The position numbers were made by a program, and so were the translations under genes. This document shows, one piece after another, positions 32,186-40,718 of a stretch of DNA of 64,000 bases (position 1 is its first letter; each line of letters starts with the position of its first letter). Under the pieces are notes generated by a model. The model was not told the origin of the DNA. It did not search any database and saw only the letters and a list, made by a program, of their open reading frames with translations. The DNA is from Mycobacterium sp. 852002-51961_SCH5331710 (GTDB lineage Bacteria > Actinomycetota > Actinomycetes > Mycobacteriales > Mycobacteriaceae): positions 1 to 64,000 of the forward strand of contig NZ_LZSQ01000128.1 of the NCBI RefSeq assembly GCF_001665535.1. The letters are read 5' to 3'.

Positions 32186-33157
32186 TCAGCTCGCAGTCGG
32201 ATCCACCGGGATCTCGACGGTGGCCACCAGCCCTCGGTGATCGGACCCGCGCACGGCCACGGTGTACGCGGACGTCGCCGCGCAGTTGTGCAGCAGCACA
32301 TGGTCGATGCCGACCACAGGCGGAACCCACGGTCTGCCCGGGTAGCTGCGGGTCAGGCCGGCGCCGGTCTGCTCGGCGGCGTCACGGTAACCCTCGTCCA
32401 GCAACAGCCGGAACGGACGCATGTCGTAGGTCGCGTTGAAATCGCCGGCCACGACGACGGCGCCGGACCCCCCGTCGCCCGCTAGGGCCGCAAGCGTCTC
32501 GCGCAACCGGGCGATGTCGTCGGAGAACCAGGTCAGCGGCTGCACCAACGGGGCGGCCAGGTGCACGGCGAGCACGGCGACGTCGAACGTGACGCCGGGG
32601 ATCCGGATCTGAGTGTGCAGCATCGGCATCCGGTAGCCCTCGATACTGCCTGCCCCAACGATCGGATGGCGACTCCACACCCCGATCCCATCGGCCATGG
32701 GCCGCGGGTCGATCACCCGGTGACCGAAGACCCGGTCGAGCCCGGCCGCCGACATGGCCTCGGCCGCTTGCGGAGTCAGCTCCTGGACGACGAGCACGTC
32801 GGCCGCCGCGGACGCCATGTCCACCAACGCCCGCGCGTCCGCACGACCCATACCGAGGTTGGCGGTCAGCACCCGCAGCGCGGTCGAGGGAACGTCGGTC
32901 TTCTCCGGTCCGAGATAGCGGGGTGCGAGAACCGCGATCATCACCACGCACAGCGTCGCAGTCACGATCGTCGCCGCCCAGCGCCGAGCCACCGCGAACA
33001 GCAGCATCGAGGCGACGCCGGCGACGGTCAGGTACGGCGACGCCGCGGCGAACGCCAGCACGACCTCGTTGTCGACGGGCAGATAGCGCGACACCAGCCC
33101 GGCGAGCGCCAGCGCGAACGCGAGCGCACCGAGCACCGTCGCCGGTACTCGAATCAT
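32186..33157 (-). CDS. Endonuclease/exonuclease/phosphatase (EEP) family membrane protein
   Basis: 323 aa. Three hydrophobic segments in the first 85 residues anchor the protein; an EEP domain follows (LRVLTANLGMG, DVLVVQEL, HLAAPLVQPL, VVAGDFNATYD, GIDHVLLHN, SDHRGLVATVEI), with the Asn, Glu, Asp and His residues of the family present. Members include phosphodiesterases and phosphatases acting on lipids or nucleic acids; substrate here is unknown. It follows fgd1 by 22 bases on the same strand, so it may be read with fgd1. Confidence 0.83.
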   Translation of the reverse strand: MIRVPATVLGALAFALALAGLVSRYLPVDNEVVLAFAAASPYLTVAGVASMLLFAVARRWAATIVTATLCVVMIAVLAPRYLGPEKTDVPSTALRVLTANLGMGRADARALVDMASAAADVLVVQELTPQAAEAMSAAGLDRVFGHRVIDPRPMADGIGVWSRHPIVGAGSIEGYRMPMLHTQIRIPGVTFDVAVLAVHLAAPLVQPLTWFSDDIARLRETLAALAGDGGSGAVVVAGDFNATYDMRPFRLLLDEGYRDAAEQTGAGLTRSYPGRPWVPPVVGIDHVLLHNCAATSAYTVAVRGSDHRGLVATVEIPVDPTAS

Positions 33158-33179
33158 GTTGTGTCGGAGCGGAGCCCGA

Positions 33180-34190
33180 TCAGCCCAAGCGACGCAGACG
33201 CGGCTCGAGATCGCGCTTGAACAGTTCGAGGAACCGGCGCTGGTCGTGGCCGGGGGCGTGGAAGACCAGGTGGTTGAGCCCCCAGTCGACGTAGTCCTTC
33301 ACCTTCTCGACGGCCTCGTCCGGATCCGACGCAACGATCCAGCGCTTGGCGACCTGCTCGATGGGCAACTCGTCGGCCGCCTTCTCCATCTCGATCGGGT
33401 CGTCGATGGAGTGCTTCTGCTCGGCGGTCAGCGACAGCGGCGCCCAGAACCGGGTGTTCTCCAGCGCCAGCTCCGGATCGGTGTCGTAGGAGATCTTGAT
33501 TTCGATCATCCGGTCGATCTCATCGGCATTGCGCCCGGCGGCCTCTGCACCCTCTTTCACGGCAGGGATGAGCTTGTCCTTGTACAGCTCCTCGCCCTTG
33601 CCGCTCGTGCAGATGAAACCGTCACCCGCGCGGCCTGCGTACTTGGCCACCACCGGACCACCCGCTGCGATATACACCGGGATTCCGCCTTCGGGCACGT
33701 CGTAGATCGAGGCGCCCTTCGTGCGGTAGTACTCGCCGTCGAAGTCGACCCGGTCGCCCAGCCACAACTCGCGCATCAGCTTGACCGACTCCCGCAACCG
33801 CGCGAAGCGCTCCTTGAACTCCGGCCAGTCACCTTCGTACCCGGTGGCGATTTCGTTGAGCGCCTCGCCGGTGCCCACCCCGAGGAAGATCCGGTTCGGA
33901 TACAGACACCCCATGGTCGCGAACGCCTGCGCGATCACCGCGGGGTTGTACCGGAACGTCGGGGTCAACACCGACGTCCCGAGGATGAGGTCCTTGGTCC
34001 GCTCACCGACCGCCGTCATCCACGCCAGCGAGAACGGCGCATGGCCGCCCTCATGGCGCCACGGCTGGAAGTGGTCACTGACCGTCGCGCTGTCCATCCC
34101 GTGCTCTTCGGCCGCCACGGCCAGCTCGACCAGTTCCCGCGGCGCGAACTGCTCCGCCGACGCCTTGTATCCGAGTTTGAGTTCAGCCAC
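33180..34190 (-). CDS. fgd1: F420-dependent glucose-6-phosphate dehydrogenase
   Basis: Oxidises glucose 6-phosphate to 6-phosphogluconolactone with coenzyme F420, supplying F420H2 to mycobacterial reductases; 336 aa, exactly the length I recall for M. tuberculosis Fgd1, with near-identical segments throughout. The luciferase-like TIM barrel has the active-site D39-H40 and W44 in [17 protein letters not shown] (E109 region) and IAAGGP. In M. tuberculosis fgd1 is directly followed by pta; here about 17 kb separates them. Confidence 0.98.
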   Translation of the reverse strand: MAELKLGYKASAEQFAPRELVELAVAAEEHGMDSATVSDHFQPWRHEGGHAPFSLAWMTAVGERTKDLILGTSVLTPTFRYNPAVIAQAFATMGCLYPNRIFLGVGTGEALNEIATGYEGDWPEFKERFARLRESVKLMRELWLGDRVDFDGEYYRTKGASIYDVPEGGIPVYIAAGGPVVAKYAGRAGDGFICTSGKGEELYKDKLIPAVKEGAEAAGRNADEIDRMIEIKISYDTDPELALENTRFWAPLSLTAEQKHSIDDPIEMEKAADELPIEQVAKRWIVASDPDEAVEKVKDYVDWGLNHLVFHAPGHDQRRFLELFKRDLEPRLRRLG

Positions 34191-34225
34191 GGGTTCGTTT
34201 CTACTCCCTTGCCTAGGCTCGCGGC

Positions 34226-34960
34226 ATGGCAGCAGCCTTGAGCGCCATCACCGACACCGTCCATTTCGCCTACACGGACCTCGTCAACTGGACGCTCGTG
34301 ACCGACGAGACCGGCGTGATGCTCATCGACACCGGCTTCCCCGGCAACCGCGACGACGTCCTGCAGTCGCTGCGTGAGCTCGGTTTCGGCATCGACGATC
34401 TGCGCGCAATCCTGTTGACCCACGCGCACATCGACCATTTCGGCTCGGCGATCTGGTTCGCCGAGACGCACGGCACGCCGGTCTACTGCCACGCGGCCGA
34501 GGTGGGCCACGCCAAGCGGGAGTACCTCGAGCAGGCCTCTCCGGTCGACATCGCCAAGCACATCTGGCGGCCCCGCTACCTCACGTGGTCGGTGGCGATC
34601 ACCCGCAAGGGCGGCATGTTGCGCGACGGCATCCCCACCGCGCAGGCCCTGACCGAGGACGTCGCGGCGACGCTTCCGGGCACCCCGATGGCGATCCCGA
34701 CGCCCGGACACACCGGTGGGCACTGCTCGTTCCTCGTCGACGGCGTCCTGGTGAGCGGCGACGCCCTGGTCACCGGGCACCCGCTCTCGACGCGCGGCGG
34801 CCCGCAGCTACTGCCCGGACTGTTCAACCACGACCAGGACGGTTGCGTGCGCAGCCTGTCGGCCCTCGGACTGCTCGACACCGAGGTGCTGCTGCCGGGG
34901 CACGGGCCGGTGTGGCGCGGTTCGATCCGCGACGCGGCCGAAGCGGCGGCGCGCGCCTAG
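34226..34960 (+). CDS. Metallo-beta-lactamase-fold hydrolase
   Basis: 244 aa. Zinc motif HAHIDH in [14 protein letters not shown], a later [11 protein letters not shown] histidine, SGDAL aspartate and a C-terminal LLPGHGPVW histidine complete the metal set. Divergent from fgd1 with 35 bases between starts, as for the M. tuberculosis Rv0406c neighbour. Could be a glyoxalase II-like or lactonase-type enzyme; substrate unknown. The 3' end overlaps the next gene by 4 bases. Confidence 0.88.
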   Translation: MAAALSAITDTVHFAYTDLVNWTLVTDETGVMLIDTGFPGNRDDVLQSLRELGFGIDDLRAILLTHAHIDHFGSAIWFAETHGTPVYCHAAEVGHAKREYLEQASPVDIAKHIWRPRYLTWSVAITRKGGMLRDGIPTAQALTEDVAATLPGTPMAIPTPGHTGGHCSFLVDGVLVSGDALVTGHPLSTRGGPQLLPGLFNHDQDGCVRSLSALGLLDTEVLLPGHGPVWRGSIRDAAEAAARA

Positions 34961-35280
34961 ACCAGCTTCTGGTATCCGAGCAGGAACACCGCGGTCAGGC
35001 ACAGCCCGCAGGCGATCACGATGGTCGGCATCAGGATCATGGCGTCGAGTTCGTCGTCGTCGAGCACATCGCTCTCGAACCGGCCGAACAGCACGCGCGC
35101 CAGGCCGGTCCGGCGAAAGGTGTGCACCATGATCCGGACGGCCTTCGTCTCGCGGCGCCGCCCGATGAACACCCGCGAGGCCACCCCGAACAGGAACGTC
35201 AGCAGCCCGGCCGCAACCAGCAGCCAGCCGACCATCGTCTGCGATACCGCCACCATCACCCCCGGCGCCGCGCGGCTCAT
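34957..35280 (-). CDS. Small two-helix membrane protein
   Basis: 107 aa. Hydrophobic segments near residues 15-38 and 82-101 frame a basic then acidic cytoplasmic-type loop (RRRETKAVR...DVLDDDELDAM). Convergent with, and overlapping by 4 bases, the metallo-beta-lactamase gene. No function recognised; possibly a conserved actinobacterial membrane protein. Confidence 0.65.
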   Translation of the reverse strand: MSRAAPGVMVAVSQTMVGWLLVAAGLLTFLFGVASRVFIGRRRETKAVRIMVHTFRRTGLARVLFGRFESDVLDDDELDAMILMPTIVIACGLCLTAVFLLGYQKLV

Positions 35281-35307
35281 CGTGCTTCGCCGACGCCGGG
35301 GCCCAGC

Positions 35308-36660
35308 CTATAGGCCTGTCTGAAGGCCCAGGTGATCTCTGAGCGTGGAACCGGTGTACTCGGTGCGGAAGCTGCCCCGCTCCTGCAGCAGCGGCACCAC
35401 CTTGTCGACGAACTCGTCGAGTCCGCGCGGGGTCAGGTGCGGCACCAAAATCAGCCCGTCACAGGCATCGGACTGCACGTGCAGGTCGATCTCGTCGGCG
35501 ACCTCGGCGGGCGTGCCGACGAACTGCTGCCTGCTGGTCACCGCGATGACGAGTTCTCGGATCGAGAGGTGCTCGGCCTGCGCCCGTTCCCGCCACGCAT
35601 TCGCGAGGGCCTTGGGGTCACCGTGACGGACGCGCCCCTGGGTCACGGTCGGATCGTCGGCGGGTTCGACGTCAGGCAGCGGGCCGTCGGGATCGTATGC
35701 GGACAGATCGCGTTGCCAGACCTGCTCGAGCATGGTGATCGCGGTCGGGCCGGTGACCTGTTGCCGCCGGATGTGACGCGCCTTCTCGACGGCTTCTTCG
35801 TGGCTGTCCCCCAGCACGAAGGTCGCCGCCGGAAAGACCTTCAACTGGTCGGGGTCACGGCCGAACGACTTCGCGCGGTCCTTGACGTCGGTGTAGTACT
35901 TCTGGCCGGCCTCCAACGCCGAATGCAACGTGAACAACGCGTCGGCGTGCTGTGCGCCGAACGTGCGCCCGTCGGCGGAGTCACCGGCCTGCAGGAGCAC
36001 CGGGTGTCCCTGCGGCGGTGGCGGCAATGTCGCCACGCCCCGCACGTCGAACTGCGCGCCGGTGTGTTCGACTCGGCGGATCCGGTCCGGCTCCACGTAG
36101 ACGCCGCGGGCCGCGTCGGCGACCACCGCGTCGGACGCCCAACTGTCCCAGAACTTCCGCGCGACGGTGATGAACTCCGCGGCACGCTCGTAGCGGTGTG
36201 CATGGTCGAGGAAGCCGCCGCGCCGGAAGTTCTCGCCGGTGAACGCGTCTGACGACGTCACCATGTTCCACCCGGCACGGCCGTCGGAGAGATGGTCGAG
36301 GGTGGCGAATTGTCGTGCCACCTCGAAGGGTTCGTTGAAAGTGGTGTTGATGGTGCCGACCAGTCCCAGCCGTTCGGTGACCGCGGACAGCGCCGCAAGT
36401 ACCGTGAACGTGTCGGGCCTGCCGACGACGTCGAGGTCATGGATGCGTCCCAGATGCTCGCGCAGCCGAAGCCCCTCGGCGAGGAAGAAAAAGTCGAACA
36501 GCCCCCGCTCCGCCGTCCGCGCCAAGTGCACGAACGAGTCGAACTCGACCTGACTTCCCGAGTCGGGGTCGGACCACACCGTGGTGTTGTTGACACCGGG
36601 GAAGTGAGCGGCGAGACGAATGGGCTTGCGGTCCTTGCCTTCCCGCGTGCGTACGGTCAC
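35308..36660 (-). CDS. LLM-class flavin-dependent monooxygenase (NtaA/SnaA/DszA type)
   Basis: 450 aa from a GTG that overlaps the upstream stop as GTGA. Typical of the FMNH2-dependent NtaA/SnaA/SoxA/DszA group: LAAHFPGVNNTTVWSDPDSGS at the start, FDFFFLAEGLRLRE, VGTINTTFNEPF, GRAGWNMVTSS and a late TPAEVADEIDLHV. Such enzymes attack sulfur compounds, amino-polycarboxylates or related xenobiotics and need a separate flavin reductase, which is not present here. Last gene of a four-gene run (GNAT plus three LLM enzymes). Confidence 0.88.
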   Translation of the reverse strand: MTVRTREGKDRKPIRLAAHFPGVNNTTVWSDPDSGSQVEFDSFVHLARTAERGLFDFFFLAEGLRLREHLGRIHDLDVVGRPDTFTVLAALSAVTERLGLVGTINTTFNEPFEVARQFATLDHLSDGRAGWNMVTSSDAFTGENFRRGGFLDHAHRYERAAEFITVARKFWDSWASDAVVADAARGVYVEPDRIRRVEHTGAQFDVRGVATLPPPPQGHPVLLQAGDSADGRTFGAQHADALFTLHSALEAGQKYYTDVKDRAKSFGRDPDQLKVFPAATFVLGDSHEEAVEKARHIRRQQVTGPTAITMLEQVWQRDLSAYDPDGPLPDVEPADDPTVTQGRVRHGDPKALANAWRERAQAEHLSIRELVIAVTSRQQFVGTPAEVADEIDLHVQSDACDGLILVPHLTPRGLDEFVDKVVPLLQERGSFRTEYTGSTLRDHLGLQTGL

Positions 36661-37769
36661 AGACCCCACCTCTTGGCGATCAATTCGTGTGAGCGCAGCC
36701 GGTCGCTGTGCCGGTGGCACACCGAGGTGACCACCAACTCGTCGGCAGCGGTTACCCGCTGCAGCCTCTCCAACTTTTCGGCGACTTCCTCTGCGTCACC
36801 GACGAATTGGGTCTCGGTGCGGTCTCGCACAACGTCGAGCTGCGCCTCGGTCAGGGGCGTCACCGTGTCGGGATCGGGATACGGGACGGCACCGTCGCCG
36901 GCGCGGATCGAGTACACCCAGTGGCCGTAGCTCGACGCCAGATGGTGCGCAGTGGCGCTGTCGTCGGCAACCACGATGTCCGCCGAGACCACCACGTACG
37001 GTTCAGCCAGTACCGGCGACGGCCGGAACGCGGCGCGGTAGGCGTCGACGGCGTCCACCGCCGTGGCGGGGGTGATGTGATAGCTGGCCACGAACGGCAA
37101 TCCCCGCTCCCCGGCCACGCGCGCGCTCTGCCCAGCACTGCTGCCGAAGATCCACGGCGTCAGGCCGGTGCCCTCGCCGGGCACCGCTCGAGCGGCGACG
37201 CCGTCGACGCAATACCGGCCGCGAACCAGGTTCAGGATGTCGTCGACCTGGCGGTCGAAGTCGGGCGCGACTGCCTCGGGCTGCTGGAGTATCGACATCC
37301 GCGCCCGCAACCGCGGATTGCGCATCCGCGCGGCGACGTCGAACCCCGGCGGGATGACGACGCCGTCGCGCTCGCGCCACTCCTGTTCACGCGTGGGCTG
37401 CTGTGGCGCATGGTCTTTCAGAGCGTCGCGCCGGCGCTGACCGGACCGCCCTACCCCGAGGTCGATGCGGCCGGGGTGCAACGCCTCGAGCGTGCCGAAG
37501 GACTCGGCCACCGCTACCGCGGTGGTGTAACCGAGTTGTACCGCGGCGGCGCCCACCCGGATGCGTTCGGTGGTCGCGGCGATCTGCCCGACGAGCACTG
37601 CCGGTTGCGAGCTCGCGACGGCGACGAAGTGGTGTTCGGCCAGCCAGTAGCGCTTGTACCCCCACTGTTCGGCATGCTGCGCGAGGTCGATGGTGTTGCG
37701 CAAAGCCGTTGTGGCATCGGCGCCTTCGCTGATCGGCGACAGATCGAGGATCGACAACGGGATCGTCAT
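36657..37769 (-). CDS. LLM-class flavin-dependent oxidoreductase (MsnO8/luciferase-like)
   Basis: 370 aa from an ATG overlapping the upstream stop (ATGA). N-terminus LSILDLSPISEG, then YKRYWLAEHHF, RIRVGAAAVQL, HPGRIDLGVGRS and PWIFGSSAGQS are standard for small single-component-like luciferase family oxidoreductases. A longer frame reads upstream through the neighbouring gene but is not coding there. Middle gene of the LLM operon; substrate unknown. Confidence 0.88.
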   Translation of the reverse strand: MTIPLSILDLSPISEGADATTALRNTIDLAQHAEQWGYKRYWLAEHHFVAVASSQPAVLVGQIAATTERIRVGAAAVQLGYTTAVAVAESFGTLEALHPGRIDLGVGRSGQRRRDALKDHAPQQPTREQEWRERDGVVIPPGFDVAARMRNPRLRARMSILQQPEAVAPDFDRQVDDILNLVRGRYCVDGVAARAVPGEGTGLTPWIFGSSAGQSARVAGERGLPFVASYHITPATAVDAVDAYRAAFRPSPVLAEPYVVVSADIVVADDSATAHHLASSYGHWVYSIRAGDGAVPYPDPDTVTPLTEAQLDVVRDRTETQFVGDAEEVAEKLERLQRVTAADELVVTSVCHRHSDRLRSHELIAKRWGL

Positions 37770-38845
37770 GACCGCCGCGCTTTCGCATAGCGATTCACCG
37801 CGACCGGGAGACCGAGCCGGGAACGCAGCGTCTCGCCGTCGCGGTAGGCGGTGCGAAACACGCCCTTGCCCTGCAGTATCGGCACCACCTCGTCGACGAT
37901 GACCGGCAGGTCGAGCGCGTGGACCGCGGGACGCAGTCGCACACCGGCGAGCCCGCGGTCGTGCCAGCGCAAGATCTGGTCGACCAGTTCGGTCGGTGTT
38001 CCGTCGAACGTCGCCGCGTCCGAGCGGGCGTCGACGACCCTGGAGAACGAGGCGTATACGTCGGCGTACACCTTCAAATCGCTCCCTGCCACTCGTTCGA
38101 GCAGGCCGGACAGATCGGCGTCGTCTCGCGGCGTGATGAACACCAGATCGGCGCTGTGCGCGGCGAATTCGTAGGCTTCGGGCGTGTGCGCGAGCGCGGT
38201 GACGACGGGCTGGCCCTGCGGTGGGCGCGGAGTGATGGACGGCCCCTTGACCGAGAAGTGCTCGCCGACGAAGTCGATGTAGTGCAGCTTGTCCCGGTCG
38301 ACGTACCGACCGGACGTCACGTCGCGGATCACCGCGTCGTCTTCCCAGCTGTCCCAGAGCCGGCGGGTGACCTCGACGAAGTCGGCGGCCTCTCCGAACA
38401 AGTCGGCGTCGCGCACGTCGCGACGGCCGAACAGCTGCGCCTCGTGGTCCGTGCCGCTGGCACGAACCTGCCAGCCCGCCCGGCCGTGGGAGACGAAGTC
38501 CAGCGTCGCAATGGCTTTGGACACGTGAAACGGTTCGGTGTGAGTGACGGTCGCGACGGGCACGAGGCCGACATGCCGCGTCGCCGGCGCGATCCGGGCG
38601 GCGACCATGATGGCGTCGGGGCGCCCGGCCAGCCACCGCGGTTCGATGTCGGGACGGCGGCGCCGCTGCGGGGTCAGCGCGTCGTCGAAGGTCACGAAGT
38701 CGAGCAGTCCACGTTCGGCGGTGAGCGCCGCGTCGGCCCAGTGTCGTCCACTGATCACCGGCGACCGATCCCGCGTGTGCCGCCACGCCTCCGGGTGCCA
38801 CCCGTAACCGTCGAGTGCGACGGCAAGGTGGACGTCCTCGCTCAT
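37766..38845 (-). CDS. LLM-class flavin-dependent monooxygenase
   Basis: 359 aa. DGYGWHPEAWR near the start, GLLDFVTFDDAL, LVPVATVTHTEPFHVSKAIATLD and GRAGWQVRASG identify a second NtaA/SnaA-like enzyme, shorter than its 450-aa neighbour. ATG overlaps the GNAT stop and its TGA overlaps the next ATG, so the run is one operon. Several paralogous flavin enzymes together suggest stepwise use of related organosulfur or nitrogen substrates. Confidence 0.87.
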   Translation of the reverse strand: MSEDVHLAVALDGYGWHPEAWRHTRDRSPVISGRHWADAALTAERGLLDFVTFDDALTPQRRRRPDIEPRWLAGRPDAIMVAARIAPATRHVGLVPVATVTHTEPFHVSKAIATLDFVSHGRAGWQVRASGTDHEAQLFGRRDVRDADLFGEAADFVEVTRRLWDSWEDDAVIRDVTSGRYVDRDKLHYIDFVGEHFSVKGPSITPRPPQGQPVVTALAHTPEAYEFAAHSADLVFITPRDDADLSGLLERVAGSDLKVYADVYASFSRVVDARSDAATFDGTPTELVDQILRWHDRGLAGVRLRPAVHALDLPVIVDEVVPILQGKGVFRTAYRDGETLRSRLGLPVAVNRYAKARRS

Positions 38846-39333
38846 CGCAGCACCTTGACGAACGCCACCGGGAAGACGTCGCCCTCGGCGGGCAGCGGAT
38901 CGGCCAGCCGCTCGTAGCCGGCCGATTCGTACAGCGCCTCCGCCTCGGGTTGGCGGTCGCCGGTCGTCAGGTAGACCCGCCGATATCCGCGGGCGACGAT
39001 CCGGGCCTCGAGCTCGGCGAGCAGCGCCTTGGCCAGACCTTGTTGGCGGTGGCGGCTGTCGGTCCAGATCCGCTTGAGTTCGGCGGTGGTGTCGTCGAAC
39101 CGGCAGAACGCCCCGCCGGTGACGGCCCGGGCGTCGAGCAGCCCGACCACCAGGTCGCCGTGCGGCGGGGCGAACTCATCGGCCGGATGCCCGCGCAGCC
39201 ACCTGCTCACGGTGTCCTCGGGCGGGCCGTAGCGTTTGGAGTACTCGACGGTCAACTCGGCCATCAGCGGCTCCACCAAGGGGTCGTCCTGGCGGACTGC
39301 GACGAACTTCAGCTGGGTCGACACGGGCATCAC
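38842..39333 (-). CDS. GNAT-family N-acetyltransferase
   Basis: 163 aa. The acetyl-CoA loop is RHRQQGLAKALLAELE (Q/RxxGxA type), with strand IWTDS before it and LYESAGYERL after. GNAT enzymes acetylate amines on small molecules or proteins. It is the first gene of the LLM monooxygenase operon, so it may modify a substrate or product of that pathway. Starts with two ATG codons in a row; either could be used. Confidence 0.85.
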   Translation of the reverse strand: MMPVSTQLKFVAVRQDDPLVEPLMAELTVEYSKRYGPPEDTVSRWLRGHPADEFAPPHGDLVVGLLDARAVTGGAFCRFDDTTAELKRIWTDSRHRQQGLAKALLAELEARIVARGYRRVYLTTGDRQPEAEALYESAGYERLADPLPAEGDVFPVAFVKVLR

Positions 39334-39418
39334 CTAACTGTCCAACGCGAACCTGGCGCATGCATTCCGGTGCGGCACATCTGCTCATCCTGATCCAAAA
39401 AACGCCCACTTCCCCCCA

Positions 39419-39440
39419 AAACTTGACACGTGTAAAGTTT
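39419..39440 (+). promoter_or_regulatory. Palindromic operator ahead of the SDR gene
   Basis: A 22-base palindrome with arms AAACTTGACAC and GTGTAAAGTTT (one mismatched pair in eleven) ends 6 bases before the SDR start codon. Size and symmetry fit a TetR-family operator that would block initiation. The TTGACA inside it could serve as a -35 only for a leader inside the gene, so the promoter itself is probably just upstream. No regulator gene is adjacent. Confidence 0.6.
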
Positions 39441-39446
39441 GGCCGC

Positions 39447-40298
39447 ATGGACAACATCAGGGGCAAGACCATCGCGATCACCGGTGCTGCCCGCGGCATC
39501 GGCTACGCGACCGCGAAAGCGCTGTTGGCCCGCGGTGCCCGCGTCGTCATCGGCGACCGCGACGTGGCGCTGCAGGAGTCGGCCGTCGCACAGCTGACCA
39601 AGCTCGGTCCGGTGTCGGGTTACCCGCTCGACGTCACCGACCGCGAGTCGTTCTCCGCCTTCCTCGACAAGGCCCGCACCGACGGCGGCGGACGCATCGA
39701 CGTGCTGATCAACAACGCCGGTGTCATGCCAATCGGCCCGTTCGTCGACGAGACCGAACAGTCGATCCGCTCGACCCTTGAGGTCAACCTGTACGGCGTG
39801 ATCGCCGGGTGTCAGCTCGTGCTGCCCGACATGATCGCGCGACGCAGCGGCCACATCATCAACATCGCCTCGCTGTCGGGGCTTATCCCGGTGCCGGGAC
39901 AGGTCGTCTACGTCGGCGCGAAGTTCGGTGTGGTCGGGTTGACGGCCGCGCTGGCCGACGAGGTCGCGCAGCACAACGTCGACGTCTCGGTGATCATGCC
40001 GCCGTTCACCAACACCGAGCTGATCTCCGGCACCAAGAGCGGCGGGGCGATCAAGCCGGTGGAGCCCGAGGAAATCGCCGCGGCGATCGTCAAGACCTTG
40101 GACAAGCCGAAAACCCATGTCTCCGTGCCGACTCCGCTGCGCTTCACCGCCCAGGCCGCACAGATGCTCGGCCCGCGCGGGCGTCGCTGGCTCAACAACA
40201 AGCTGGGGCTGGACCGGGTGTTCCTCGACTTCGACACGTCCGCACGCAAGAAGTACGAGGATCGGGCGCGCGCCGCGCAGGGCGTCGTCGAGGACTGA
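39447..40298 (+). CDS. Short-chain dehydrogenase/reductase
   Basis: 283 aa classical-type SDR. The cofactor site is TGAARGIGYATAKAL, NNAGV is present, and the catalytic Ser is in IASLSG. The usual YxxxK appears as YVGAKFGVVG, followed by DVSVIMPPFTNTEL. The start ATG at 39447 sits just after a palindromic operator; an earlier in-frame start would run through it. Substrate unknown; actinobacterial relatives act on lipids, sterols or alcohols. Confidence 0.9.
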   Translation: MDNIRGKTIAITGAARGIGYATAKALLARGARVVIGDRDVALQESAVAQLTKLGPVSGYPLDVTDRESFSAFLDKARTDGGGRIDVLINNAGVMPIGPFVDETEQSIRSTLEVNLYGVIAGCQLVLPDMIARRSGHIINIASLSGLIPVPGQVVYVGAKFGVVGLTAALADEVAQHNVDVSVIMPPFTNTELISGTKSGGAIKPVEPEEIAAAIVKTLDKPKTHVSVPTPLRFTAQAAQMLGPRGRRWLNNKLGLDRVFLDFDTSARKKYEDRARAAQGVVED

Positions 40299-40301
40299 GC
40301 G

Positions 40302-40718
40302 CTAGACGGGGAACGTCGGCGCCGGGTCGCCCAGCCGGTAAGCCTCGACGATGCCGACGCACTCGAATAGCTCCTCGAAGTTGAACTGGTAGTCGTCGGC
40401 CGTGCCGACGAACACCACGTGCGCGACGTCGGCAGCATCGTCAGCGGTCAGCACCACGGTCGTGACGGAGACCAGGTCCTCGTCCGGCACGTCGGCCTCT
40501 GACGGCGGGTAGAACCACAGCGCGGATTCCTCGTCGGAGAGCTCGTCGTCGAACACCCAGCCCCGCTCGGTGATTCGGGCATCGAAGGCCTCCAGCACCG
40601 CCGCGGTCGTGGTCTCCTCGGCCAGCGAGTCCATCACGTTGTCGGGGACCCAGCGCTCGTTGCGGGCGGCCTGCCGCTTACGGCGGCGGGCCTTCTTCGC
40701 ATCGCTGCGCTTCGACAC
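40302..40718 (-). CDS. Conserved hypothetical protein with basic N-terminus
   Basis: 138 aa. The first 20 residues are strongly basic (SKRSDAKKARRRKRQAARNER), the rest acidic and soluble, with WVFDDELSDEESALWFYPPSE and FNFEELFECVG. No catalytic motif seen. It directly follows metZ on the same strand with no gap. The charge pattern could suit nucleic-acid or ribosome contact, but this is only a guess. Confidence 0.7.
   Translation of the reverse strand: MSKRSDAKKARRRKRQAARNERWVPDNVMDSLAEETTTAAVLEAFDARITERGWVFDDELSDEESALWFYPPSEADVPDEDLVSVTTVVLTADDAADVAHVVFVGTADDYQFNFEELFECVGIVEAYRLGDPAPTFPV

Noticed and set aside
37770-38801. Upstream extension giving a 714-aa protein in the LLM operon
   Set aside because: The extra part is out of frame with the real neighbouring monooxygenase and has no family features; the ATG at 37769 overlaps the upstream stop as expected.
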